Positions 16,577 to 25,357 of a stretch of 64,000 nucleotides of DNA are shown piece by piece. The DNA lies in the NCBI GenBank assembly GCA_905215965.1, contig CAJMSD010000003.1, forward strand, positions 62,001 to 126,000. The letters are read 5' to 3'. Position 1 is the first letter of the stretch; each line of letters opens with the position of its first letter. The position numbers and the translations under genes were made by a program. Source of the DNA: an uncultured bacterium. Lineage in GTDB: Bacteria; Bacillota; Clostridia; Oscillospirales; Ruminococcaceae. A model generated the notes under the pieces. It saw only the letters and a program-made list of their open reading frames with translations. It was not told the origin of the DNA and ran no database searches.

Positions 16577-18829
16577 TTATTTAGCAATCATTTTTCTCAT
16601 CATAGACAGATCAAAGGAATTAATGATCCCATCTTCATTCAAATCGCCCGCCTGCCAATCAGCAAGTTCTCCCGACTTGAGAATGTACTTCTGCAGGGTC
16701 ACAAGATCAGCCACGTTGAATTCTCCGTCGGCATTTACGTCTCCGATAACCGATGAATCGTTTTTCTTGGCAAATTTCCATGACTTAAACGAAATGCTGC
16801 TGTCCGAGAATACAAAGTACAAGTCATGAATTCCGCCGATTTTTGAAACTTCATCACTTGTCACTTTTGCAAACTTATCGGGACTTTCAAAAGCAACAGC
16901 CGTGAGCAGCTCGCCTGTTGGACTGTCAAGCCTTACTTCAATTCTTCCTGTTCCGCTGATATCTGCCGTAAATTCAAGAGACTCTTCGATAAACGGAGCG
17001 TTTCCTGCACCACCTCCGACGGTTACGTCAGATGAAGCAAAAAATTCTATTGCATCGTCGCTCTTTATGTATCTGAATTCGGCAAAATCAGAGGTGTATA
17101 CCTTATCTCCGTCGGTAAATCCGTTCCAGATATTTTTAAGTCCGTCTGCCCATTCTCTTGTATTTGTAAGCTCGATCGACATATCAAAATCATACTTATC
17201 GTTTATTGTCATGGTATCGATCACGAACGTGATATTTGCATCGTTATCGACCTTGAAATATCCCATATTCATCATTTCTTCAATGCCGCCCATATCGCAG
17301 CTTATCGTATATCTGCCGTTGCCCGTTATCTCAGCCGAGCCAATGCAGTCTCCGCCTGTTTTTCCCGACGGATACATTGAAACCGTAGTATCCTTATCAA
17401 CATCAAGAACGGTGATATTATAGCTTATTTTTTCAATTGCCGTCTTTTCAAGCACAACGGGAGCATCGGGTTCCCCGGTATTTTCGGGTTCGGTGAATTC
17501 TACTCCTTTGACGCTTATCCATGAACCCTCTGCTCCGCTCATAACAACAGGCATATTCTTATCAGAAGTATCATACTTGATCTCAGCGGTATTGTTAAGC
17601 TCGGCAGCAGAATTCATCGCAAACGGATCAACGTGATTGATCGAAACAGTACCCTTCTTAGTTCCGCCGCACTTCTCGATAGTAACATTTTCCTCGTCTA
17701 CATTTATCTTATCAACGCCAAGACTTCTGTAAGAACCTTTTATTCCCATGCCGCGCTTCAGCATAAGAGTGTGATAAAACATATAATACTGATCGTTAAA
17801 TTTTTGCATATGAGTGTGATTATTTGAATAGTCAAATCCTGCCAGTCCGGGATTTTGGAAGCACTCGCCCTTCATCTCCCAGCTTTCGGGATCAAGAGGG
17901 GTTTTAGTTGTCATATAGACCATTCCGCAGCCTGCCGGAACATCGCAGTCATATTCCCATTTCTCGGAATGATCGTTCCAGTCGGAGCAGTATGTATAAA
18001 CGTACGTGCCGTTTATGTAATTAAGCTCGCTTGCCTCAAAGAAATAAGGTGCAGGAATTTCGGCAAAATCGCTTGCAAACGATGTCATATCATCGCCGAG
18101 CTTTACGATTCTGGCAGTACCGGGCATATAATCCGTGCCGTTTGCAGCCTTGCCGCCGCCAAATGCCAGCCAGCCGTCGCCGTTTTCATCGATGACCACG
18201 CCGGGATCGAACGGATTCGGACAATCGCCAAGTCCCGGAGTATTTGAAGAAATAAGCGGTTTTCCAAGCGGATCTTCCCATTCTCCCAGCAGATCGGTAG
18301 TTGTGATAACGCCTACGCCGAGTCCGTTATTTGAGAAGTACATATAAAAATGAGTAAGTCCGTCCTCTTCAACTCTTGACGTAATTGAAGGTGCCCATGA
18401 ATTTACTATCCAGGGAGCTACCTCGCCCACGTTCAGCTCTCCGTGATAGACCCAGTTTACCATGTCGTCGGTTGACAGGATCACCATTGACTTGATTTTT
18501 TCATATGTATTGTCAACCTCAGGACCTTTTGCTTCGAACTGCTCGTGATCGTTCGTTCCGAAAAGATATAATCTTCCGTTGTATTCTACCGCAGTAGGAT
18601 CTGCGCAGAAAAAATCAGACGAAATAGGATTGTTATATTTTGTATCCTTGTAATTTCCGCTGCTTATTTTATCATTGCTTATAGTTATCCCTCCCTGATT
18701 TTCAACAGCCTCGGCAGTCGTAATATTTTTTGCACTTTCACTGCTGCAAGGAATTGCAGGCAGAGCAGTTCCCATACACACCGAGGCAGCCAGAACTGAC
18801 GTAATAAGCTTTGACATATAACTCTTCAT
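16577..18829 (-). CDS. GH43 family hydrolase with C-terminal beta-sandwich and dockerin
   Basis: Secreted cellulosomal arabinan/xylan-side-chain enzyme, 750 residues. Signal peptide 1-31. The five-bladed GH43 propeller spans about 64-390, with base D77 (CADPTAVEY), pKa modulator D208 (CPNPFDPGVV) and acid E265 (PYFFEASEL). Residues ~440-690 look like one or two beta-sandwich CBMs; the end IGGIHDLYFVF resembles CBM6. The dockerin (696-750) has loops DVNADGEFN and DLNEDGIIN. GH43 covers arabinofuranosidase, arabinanase and xylosidase, so the substrate is open. The ATG has AAGGAGG. Promoter at 18880-18908. Confidence 0.93.
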   Translation of the reverse strand: MKSYMSKLITSVLAASVCMGTALPAIPCSSESAKNITTAEAVENQGGITISNDKISSGNYKDTKYNNPISSDFFCADPTAVEYNGRLYLFGTNDHEQFEAKGPEVDNTYEKIKSMVILSTDDMVNWVYHGELNVGEVAPWIVNSWAPSITSRVEEDGLTHFYMYFSNNGLGVGVITTTDLLGEWEDPLGKPLISSNTPGLGDCPNPFDPGVVIDENGDGWLAFGGGKAANGTDYMPGTARIVKLGDDMTSFASDFAEIPAPYFFEASELNYINGTYVYTYCSDWNDHSEKWEYDCDVPAGCGMVYMTTKTPLDPESWEMKGECFQNPGLAGFDYSNNHTHMQKFNDQYYMFYHTLMLKRGMGIKGSYRSLGVDKINVDEENVTIEKCGGTKKGTVSINHVDPFAMNSAAELNNTAEIKYDTSDKNMPVVMSGAEGSWISVKGVEFTEPENTGEPDAPVVLEKTAIEKISYNITVLDVDKDTTVSMYPSGKTGGDCIGSAEITGNGRYTISCDMGGIEEMMNMGYFKVDNDANITFVIDTMTINDKYDFDMSIELTNTREWADGLKNIWNGFTDGDKVYTSDFAEFRYIKSDDAIEFFASSDVTVGGGAGNAPFIEESLEFTADISGTGRIEVRLDSPTGELLTAVAFESPDKFAKVTSDEVSKIGGIHDLYFVFSDSSISFKSWKFAKKNDSSVIGDVNADGEFNVADLVTLQKYILKSGELADWQAGDLNEDGIINSFDLSMMRKMIAK

Positions 18830-18879
18830 TCTAAAATCCTCCTTTTGATATTATTTCGCATTTCCTTGATCTACTATCT

Positions 18880-18908
18880 ATTATATATCAAAAAGAGAAC
18901 TGTTACAA
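18880..18908 (-). promoter_or_regulatory. Predicted promoter of the GH43 gene
   Basis: Minus strand: -35 TTGTAA (18908-18903), 17-bp spacer, -10 TATAAT (18885-18880), about 50 bp before the ATG. Confidence 0.6.
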
Positions 18909-18936
18909 TTTCATAAGCTGCCTATTTACATAACAT

Positions 18937-18948
18937 TTTGTGCACAAA
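18937..18948. promoter_or_regulatory. Palindrome TTTGTGCACAAA upstream of the GH43 promoter
   Basis: Perfect 12-bp palindrome 28 bp upstream of the -35 box. Its TTGTG/CACAA half-sites recur at 44515 and 63910, before other regulated genes. Confidence 0.4.
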
Positions 18949-18964
18949 TGTAAATTTTAAAAGA

Positions 18965-19009
18965 TAAAAATTTCAGGCAGCGCCGCACAGATATCGTGCA
19001 GTGCTGCCT
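18965..19009 (-). terminator. Terminator after the GH42 gene
   Basis: Arms at 18975-18988 and 18996-19009 pair over 14 positions with one wobble and one mismatch (AGGCAGC core). On the minus strand a T-rich run follows at 18974-18962. Confidence 0.7.
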
Positions 19010-19024
19010 TATAATAGTTCATGA

Positions 19025-20995
19025 TTATTTTCTTACAACTTCCATTTCAAACGGTTTAAGCTCTATCCTGTCCTTCCCGACGGAATCGACAATGCTGTAC
19101 ATTGGCTTTGGAAGACCGATTACAGCATTTTCCTCGGAATTATTGAAGAAGAATATATAATCGTCAACTCCGTTTGTCCTTGTAGTGACTTCAACTCCTC
19201 TCGGAAGTCCTTTAAGACGAGGTATTCCGTTCTGCTTCATAAGCTTGCTCGCAAAATCTTCATAGAAGTCCATTTTGCATACCGTGCCGACATAATAAGC
19301 AACGCCGTTGCAATACTCGTTAAGTGTAACTGCCGGACAGCAGCGATAGAAGCTATCGGCATATTCAGCATAAGCTCTTGCCGTATTAAGCTTAAGTATA
19401 TCGCACCACTCACGGCATTTGAACTTATTTCCGGCAAAGTCAACAATAGTCTGTTCATTGCTTCCGATCGGATCATATTCCGTTACCTCAGCACCGATAA
19501 GCTCTTTATAGACTGTAGGAAGAGAATCCATTATGCAGTTGTTATTCTTATCCTTTACTCCTGTTCTGTTCGTCAGGACAAGCGTTCCTCCGTTCATTAC
19601 ATAGCGGTATATATTCTCAACATCGGATTTTTTGTTTACGTACAGTGCAGGAGCAACAACTATTTTGTATTCCGACAGATCGGAGCTTGGAGAAATTACG
19701 TCCACATTTGCTCCGTATCTTGAAAATGCGGAATGGAAATATTTAAGCTGCTCCAAATAATAGAAACCGTCTGTCTGAGGCTGAACTTTGAACGCATACT
19801 CGCTCTCAGGCGAATAAAGAATTGCAATATCCGAAACGATACTGGTATTTTTTAATGCGTTAAGTTTGGAAACGGTTTTGCACAGCTCGGCAAATTCAAA
19901 GAATCGGCGTCCCGGCACGTTACTGTGATCTATCAAGCCATGCCAGTGCATTTCTGCGCCCGTCACCGCTGTTCTCCAGCGGAAATGAACTACGGCTTCA
20001 GCTCCGTGAGCAATTGCCTGAAGAGCATATCCCTTGATCATATTAGGCTTAGGAGACGGAGCCATAGGCGCCCAGCTTCCCGTAGGTCCGCTGAGCTGCT
20101 CCATTACCCAGAAATTCTGCTCCTTGATCCCGCGCATAAGATCAAGATGGAAAGAATGCGAGTAAAATTCGTCCGGATCAGACGGAATCCTCACTGGCGG
20201 ATAATTATCATAGGAAACAAAATCAAGCTCGTCAAAAAGCTTATAAAAATCAGGCATATTCTCGCAGAACCATGTATTTGTAGTGATCTCGGCTTTTGGG
20301 ATATGACGTTTAATTATAGACGACAATATTTTTACATATTTTATCGTAACATCGTTGGTAAAACGATAATAATCAAGACACAAAGCAGGATTCTGCCACG
20401 CTTTTGGATAAGCCGTCGGCGGATTTATCTGTGAGATATTGCTGTATTCTCCGCTCCAAACGCTGTTTCCAAAGGCGCTGTTGATATTTTCAACCGTATC
20501 ATATTTGTCGAGAAGCCATTTTCTGAAATCCTCACAGCAGACCTCGCAGCAGCAAGGATATGCTTCAAGCTCGTTGTCTATCTGCCACGCCTTAACAGAC
20601 GGGTGCGACGCATAATGACGAGCCATTTCCTCGGTTATGCGCTTTGCATATTCCAGAAATACGGGAGAATTTATGCATCTATGCCCTCTTATGCCTGTTT
20701 GAAGCTGCTTTCCGTCCGGTCCGACCTGAATGATCTCAGGGTGAGCTTCATAAAGCCACAGCGGCGGACAATTGGTCGGAGTACATAAAACGATTTCCAA
20801 ACCAAAATGTGAAAAAATCGAAATAACCTCATCAAGCCAAGAGAAATCAAATCTTCCCTCCTCCGGTTCAAGCTTAGACCACGCAAATTCCGCAAGACGA
20901 ACAGTTTTAACTCCCGTCTTTGCCATCAGCTCCGCGTCTTTGCTCCACAAAGCTTTGTCCCACTGCTCCGGATAGTAATCAACACCAATTTTCAT
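19025..20995 (-). CDS. GH42 beta-galactosidase
   Basis: Cytoplasmic GH42 enzyme of 656 residues hydrolysing beta-galactosides or galacto-oligosaccharides. The (beta/alpha)8 barrel starts at the N-terminus (GVDYYPEQW); the acid/base is E142 (WQIDNELE) and the nucleophile E299 (FWVMEQLSG). The trimerisation domain (about 390-600) and a small C-terminal beta domain follow. A Cys cluster (CCCEVCC, about 148-154) suits the zinc site seen in several GH42 enzymes. No signal peptide, so it acts on imported sugar. The ATG has AGGAG. The histidine-phosphatase gene ends 13 bp upstream on the same strand. Confidence 0.94.
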   Translation of the reverse strand: MKIGVDYYPEQWDKALWSKDAELMAKTGVKTVRLAEFAWSKLEPEEGRFDFSWLDEVISIFSHFGLEIVLCTPTNCPPLWLYEAHPEIIQVGPDGKQLQTGIRGHRCINSPVFLEYAKRITEEMARHYASHPSVKAWQIDNELEAYPCCCEVCCEDFRKWLLDKYDTVENINSAFGNSVWSGEYSNISQINPPTAYPKAWQNPALCLDYYRFTNDVTIKYVKILSSIIKRHIPKAEITTNTWFCENMPDFYKLFDELDFVSYDNYPPVRIPSDPDEFYSHSFHLDLMRGIKEQNFWVMEQLSGPTGSWAPMAPSPKPNMIKGYALQAIAHGAEAVVHFRWRTAVTGAEMHWHGLIDHSNVPGRRFFEFAELCKTVSKLNALKNTSIVSDIAILYSPESEYAFKVQPQTDGFYYLEQLKYFHSAFSRYGANVDVISPSSDLSEYKIVVAPALYVNKKSDVENIYRYVMNGGTLVLTNRTGVKDKNNNCIMDSLPTVYKELIGAEVTEYDPIGSNEQTIVDFAGNKFKCREWCDILKLNTARAYAEYADSFYRCCPAVTLNEYCNGVAYYVGTVCKMDFYEDFASKLMKQNGIPRLKGLPRGVEVTTRTNGVDDYIFFFNNSEENAVIGLPKPMYSIVDSVGKDRIELKPFEMEVVRK

Positions 20996-21008
20996 ATTAA
21001 AACTCCTA

Positions 21009-21551
21009 TTAAATATTATATTCTATAAGTTCGCAGTTGCCCATAAACCAACTGCCGAATTGTTCAGCAGTCATGTTATTAAAATATGTCTCTATCACTC
21101 GGCACACACCTCCGTGACTTACGACAAGAACATTTTTATCAAAATATTTTTCTCTTATATCGTCGATCGCCGAATAGACCCGATGCGCCAGCTTTAAGAG
21201 CGATTCGCCGTTATCGCCCATTGCACAGCCAAATTGAAGCTTATTTTCCGCAAATCCGCAGGCGCTGCGATGCTTGCCCTCGTATTCACCGTAATTCCAC
21301 TCACGCAGCCTGTCATCGGTCACAATCTCAAGGTTATTAGTCTCGGCAATTATCTGCGCAGTTTTTACGGCGCGTTTCATAGGTGAAGCCACGATCAAAT
21401 CTATTTTTATCTTGTCTGAATTCCTGATACTGTCCGCAAGCTCGTGCGCCTGCTGAATACCTGTTTCATTCAATTCAGCATCGGTCGTACCGAGAATTAT
21501 ATCTCTGCTGTTATAGTCCGTCTGACCATGACGAGTTGAATATATCTTCAA
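21009..21551 (-). CDS. Histidine phosphatase family protein (phosphoglycerate-mutase-like)
   Basis: A 180-residue member of histidine phosphatase branch 1. The catalytic motif is TRHGQTDYN (H8); the second histidine is in VVSHGGVC. Substrates of this group range from sugar phosphates to alpha-ribazole phosphate and cannot be fixed here. The start is a TTG at 21551 that overlaps the recN stop (ATTGA), with GGAGGGG inside the recN end as ribosome site. No ATG start has a ribosome site. This indicates translational coupling to recN. Confidence 0.88.
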   Translation of the reverse strand: MKIYSTRHGQTDYNSRDIILGTTDAELNETGIQQAHELADSIRNSDKIKIDLIVASPMKRAVKTAQIIAETNNLEIVTDDRLREWNYGEYEGKHRSACGFAENKLQFGCAMGDNGESLLKLAHRVYSAIDDIREKYFDKNVLVVSHGGVCRVIETYFNNMTAEQFGSWFMGNCELIEYNI

Positions 21552-23227
21552 TTCGCACCCCTCCGCTTCATTTTAGATGCTTTTACCAATTCCTCCTCAG
21601 CCGTATCGAGCATAAGTCTGCTCGGATCATCGCCGCCCATAATACGCGCGATCTCACGCTTTCTGCCCTCAAAATCAAGCTGAGCAATGTGAGTTTCGGT
21701 ACGGTCGCCGACAACGCTTTTTTCGATCATAAGATGATTATCTGCCATTACAGCTATCTGCGAAAGATGAGTAACGCAAAGAACCTGATGAACTCCGCCG
21801 ATCTCACGAAGCTTTATACCAATTTTTTGCGCCGCTTTACCGCTTACTCCCGTATCTATCTCATCAAAGATCATGGTCGGGATACTGTCCTTATCCGCAA
21901 TAACGCTTTTCAGCGCCAGCATGATTCGTGAAAGCTCGCCGCCGGACGCAATTTTGGAAATCGGCTTAGGTTCTTCTCCCTTATTTGCGGAAATGAGAAA
22001 TTCGACCGTATCCATGCCGTTTATGGTGAGCTTTCCTTTTTCATGACGAACGGCAATAATAACGTTAGGCATATTCAGAAATTCAAGCTCGGAGGTCACT
22101 TTTTCCGCGAACTGTTTTCCAATCTGCTCGCGGTAATCGTACAGCGCTCTTGCGCGCTCCGTAACTTTGTGGAGCAGCTGTTCTTTTTCAATTTTAAGCT
22201 TTTCTATCTCATCGGAAAAGCTTCCGATCTCCGCAAGCTCGCTCTCCGCGTTTTCAAACATTCTGCAAAGCTCGCTGCAATCGCATGAATATTTGCGCTT
22301 CAAACGATTTATTTCACTCAGACGTTCGCTGATCTCAGCCAGCCGCTTACCGTCAAGCTCTATCTTATCTGCGATCTCGCTAAGTTCAGACGCAACATCT
22401 TCAAGCTCTATCTCAGCGGCATTAAGGCGATCATAGAGTGTACTCAGCGCGCTATTATTATCAATATAACGGCTGATCTCGCCCTCTGCGTCGCCAAGCA
22501 TCTCAACTACCGCATCATCGCCCGTAATCAGCGAAACCGCATTTTTTATGGAAATTATTGTCTGCTCGGCATTTTTTGCTGTTTCGTATTCTTTTTCAAT
22601 TGCTTCGTCTTCGTTTTCACTTAGTTCCAGATCGCCGATATCATCAATGAGCTCGCTGAGATAACGGCTTCGCTCTATACCGTACTGCTCGCGCTTTTTA
22701 AGCTCGCCTAACTTTCTTGCCGTATGCTGAAGCTCCCGAAAGCTTTCGCGGTATTCGTTAAGAAGAGTATCGTCGCCGCCAAATTCGTCGAGTATCTGCA
22801 AATGACGTTCGCTGTCGAGCAAGATCTGATTATCATGCTGACCGTGAATATTTATCAGCAGGCTGCCGATTTCTTTCAGCAAAGAAGCCGAAGCCGAACG
22901 CTGATTGATTCGAGCCACGCTTCCGCCGTCGGCGCTGATCTCTCTTGTCATTGTTATCTCATCGTTATCATGAGCTATTCCAAGCTCGTCAAGCTTATTG
23001 ATGAAATTTTCGGAAAGCTCGGTAAACAATGCCGTAATTATCGCCTTATCACAACCTGTACGGACAATATCCTTAGTACAGCGATGTCCAAGCACGGCGT
23101 TTATCCCGTTGATCAGGATAGATTTTCCTGCGCCTGTTTCGCCGGTAAAAATATTAAGCTGACCGTTAAGAGGTATTGTCGCCTCTTTTATCACAGCAAG
23201 ATTCTTTATGTATATTTCTTTTAACAT
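21548..23227 (-). CDS. recN: DNA repair protein RecN
   Basis: SMC-like ATPase of double-strand-break repair, 559 residues. Walker A is GETGAGKS (29-36); two long coiled-coil arms lie between about 160 and 370; the ABC signature ASGGELSRIMLALK and Walker B PTMIFDEIDTG close the C-terminal lobe. The start follows the argR stop, whose codons GGA GGA AAA TAA also supply the ribosome site. argR-recN adjacency is conserved across Firmicutes, where spoIVB and spo0A usually come next; here a histidine phosphatase and GH42 follow. Confidence 0.96.
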   Translation of the reverse strand: MLKEIYIKNLAVIKEATIPLNGQLNIFTGETGAGKSILINGINAVLGHRCTKDIVRTGCDKAIITALFTELSENFINKLDELGIAHDNDEITMTREISADGGSVARINQRSASASLLKEIGSLLINIHGQHDNQILLDSERHLQILDEFGGDDTLLNEYRESFRELQHTARKLGELKKREQYGIERSRYLSELIDDIGDLELSENEDEAIEKEYETAKNAEQTIISIKNAVSLITGDDAVVEMLGDAEGEISRYIDNNSALSTLYDRLNAAEIELEDVASELSEIADKIELDGKRLAEISERLSEINRLKRKYSCDCSELCRMFENAESELAEIGSFSDEIEKLKIEKEQLLHKVTERARALYDYREQIGKQFAEKVTSELEFLNMPNVIIAVRHEKGKLTINGMDTVEFLISANKGEEPKPISKIASGGELSRIMLALKSVIADKDSIPTMIFDEIDTGVSGKAAQKIGIKLREIGGVHQVLCVTHLSQIAVMADNHLMIEKSVVGDRTETHIAQLDFEGRKREIARIMGGDDPSRLMLDTAEEELVKASKMKRRGAN

Positions 23228-23233
23228 AAGACT

Positions 23234-23680
23234 TTATTTTCCTCCGAGAATTAACTCGCTTCTGAACTTTTTTGAAAGCTTTTTCGCATCTGCTTCGGTG
23301 CGTACAAGAATAAAAATCGTATCGTCACCTGCAATCGTTCCCACAATGCCCGAATGATTAACAGAATCTATTGCCGCACACGTGCCCTGCGCCATACCTG
23401 CCCTGCATTTCAGAACAATAGTGTTTAGCGCGTAATCGACCGACAAAACCGCTTCAGCAAAAATACTTTTTTCCGCTGCGCTTGCAACGGGAACAGTATA
23501 ACGATAAATACCGTTTTCATCTTTTGCCTTCACCAGTGAAAGCTGCTGAATATCCCTTGAAAGCGTTGCCTGAGCCGCTGTCATTCCACGCTCTTCGAGA
23601 AGGTTCATCAGATGCTCTTGCGTTGCTACCGGCTGTTCGCCGATTATTTCAAGGATGGCTTCATGTCGTCTGTTTTTCAT
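23234..23680 (-). CDS. argR: Arginine repressor ArgR/AhrC
   Basis: Arginine-responsive hexameric regulator of arginine metabolism, 148 residues. The N-terminal winged HTH (about 1-68) has RRHEAILEII and the recognition helix TAAQATLSRDI; the C-terminal oligomerisation and arginine-binding domain includes GIVGTIAGDDTIFIL with the GDD arginine-binding pair. Located between nadK (stop 10 bp upstream) and recN. The ribosome site (TGAGGTG) overlaps the nadK stop. Confidence 0.95.
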   Translation of the reverse strand: MKNRRHEAILEIIGEQPVATQEHLMNLLEERGMTAAQATLSRDIQQLSLVKAKDENGIYRYTVPVASAAEKSIFAEAVLSVDYALNTIVLKCRAGMAQGTCAAIDSVNHSGIVGTIAGDDTIFILVRTEADAKKLSKKFRSELILGGK

Positions 23681-23689
23681 TTCAACACC

Positions 23690-24547
23690 TCATTTTATAG
23701 GTTTCATCATCTTTCTGCACAAGGATTCATGAAAGGAATTTCCTATCAGATCGATAAATTTGACCTTTTCGCTTCCCTTGCGTATTTCAATTGACTGTCC
23801 GTTCCTAAGCTCTATGCAGGTATCTCCGTCAACCGTAATACACATTGGACGCTCGCTGTCGGACGTAGTATCTCTGAATATCAGGCTGCGCTCTGCCGAA
23901 AAAAGCGTTGCTCTTGAAAAAAGCGAATGAGGGCAGATCAGCGTCATTTCTATGCATTCAAGATCAGGCTCGATAACAGGACCGCCTGCCGACAGAGCGT
24001 ATGCCGTCGAGCCTGACGGAGTGCTGAAAAGAACGCCGTCGGCACGGTATCTGCCTATGAGGTATCCGTCCGAAAGGACCTCAAAGTCGCATATTTTTAA
24101 ATTCTTTGACTTTATGCAGATATCATTCAGAGCCGTATAAATTCGGTCTCCGTCAGGCGTATGAATAACTGCGGAAAGCGTCATTCTGTCCGAGACATTA
24201 TAATCGCCCGTTTTCAGCTTTTTCAGCTTGTCAAGCTGATCGGCTTCAAGTCCTGCCATAAATCCAAGCGTTCCGGTATTTATTCCGAGCAGCTTTGTCG
24301 GCGTTCCTATCAGATATTTTGCACAGCGCAAAATAGTACCGTCGCCGCCGATAGCGATCACCACATCGGCAGTCTTTGCAGAATATTCGACAGGCTCGTA
24401 AACGACCTCAGCTATATCTTCAAACTGCTCTCTGAATTCTTCACTTACACTTACGGTTATTCCCTCGGCAATAAGTACGCCGCAAACATCTCTGGCAAAA
24501 TCAAGAGCGTTTTTTTTCTGAAAATTCGGATATAATGCAGCTTTCAT
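23690..24547 (-). CDS. nadK: NAD kinase
   Basis: ATP-dependent NAD+ 2'-phosphorylation, the only route to NADP; 285 residues. The GGDG motif is at 67-70 (AIGGDGTILRCAKY), preceded by a Rossmann-like half; the second signature is TPSGSTAYALSAGG near 190. The ribosome site is AAAGGAG. The tlyA stop lies 24 bp upstream. The tlyA-nadK-argR-recN order is a known Firmicutes cluster. Confidence 0.96.
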   Translation of the reverse strand: MKAALYPNFQKKNALDFARDVCGVLIAEGITVSVSEEFREQFEDIAEVVYEPVEYSAKTADVVIAIGGDGTILRCAKYLIGTPTKLLGINTGTLGFMAGLEADQLDKLKKLKTGDYNVSDRMTLSAVIHTPDGDRIYTALNDICIKSKNLKICDFEVLSDGYLIGRYRADGVLFSTPSGSTAYALSAGGPVIEPDLECIEMTLICPHSLFSRATLFSAERSLIFRDTTSDSERPMCITVDGDTCIELRNGQSIEIRKGSEKVKFIDLIGNSFHESLCRKMMKPIK

Positions 24548-24571
24548 AACATTGCTCCTTTTGAATCAATT

Positions 24572-25357
24572 CTAAAGCCGGCAAAACGCAGCGTCCGCGA
24601 GCTTTCTGAAATCATGTATCTCAGGCTCTTTTGAAGTTTTTATCAGCTTTACAAAATATTCTATATTGCCGCTTCCGCCTTTGATCGGCGAAAATATATA
24701 TTTCTCATTAAAAAATCCCAGCGAAACAGCAAACGAATCTATATCGGCAAGAACGCTTTCATGTACCTTTTTGTTTTTAACTATGCCGTTTTTCCCTATA
24801 TTTGACTTCCCTGCCTCGAACTGCGGCTTGATAAGCATCGCCGCACATCCGCCGTCTTTGAGAAGCTCATAAACCTTTGGAAGAATTTTTTTCAAGGATA
24901 TAAACGAAACATCGCCGCATATAAAATCAGCATATCCGCCTATAAATTCCTTATCTATATCGCGTATATCGGTTCCCTCGGCATTTACAACCCGATCATC
25001 ATCGCGCAGAGACTGCGCCAGCTGTCCATGCCCGACATCAACGGCTACTACCTTCGCCGCGCCGTGTCTGAGCATATAATCGGTAAATCCTCCGGTCGAA
25101 GCTCCGATATCAAGACATTTCAAGCCACTGAAATCTATATCAAACTCAGCAGCCGCTTTTTCAAGCTTGAAAGCTCCGCGTCCGACGTAAAGCTCATTCT
25201 CCGACGACAAGATAATATCATTGGACGCAACCTCAAAAGCTGGCTTCGATACTGCAATACCGTTTACTGTAATACTGCCGTTTTTTATCATTTCCTTTGC
25301 ACGTTCGCGGCTTCGGGCGATCGAACGCGCAACAAGCTCGGTATCAAGCCTTGCCAT
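24572..25357 (-). CDS. tlyA: TlyA-family rRNA (ribose-2'-O) methyltransferase
   Basis: A 261-residue protein with an N-terminal S4 RNA-binding domain (about 3-62: RSRERAKEMIKNGSITVNG) and an FtsJ/RrmJ-type Rossmann methyltransferase (CLDIGASTGGFTDYML near 84). TlyA methylates 16S/23S rRNA; older records call it hemolysin A. The first 14 nt overlap the end of dxs, as in many Firmicutes, so translation is probably coupled. Confidence 0.93.
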   Translation of the reverse strand: MARLDTELVARSIARSRERAKEMIKNGSITVNGIAVSKPAFEVASNDIILSSENELYVGRGAFKLEKAAAEFDIDFSGLKCLDIGASTGGFTDYMLRHGAAKVVAVDVGHGQLAQSLRDDDRVVNAEGTDIRDIDKEFIGGYADFICGDVSFISLKKILPKVYELLKDGGCAAMLIKPQFEAGKSNIGKNGIVKNKKVHESVLADIDSFAVSLGFFNEKYIFSPIKGGSGNIEYFVKLIKTSKEPEIHDFRKLADAAFCRL

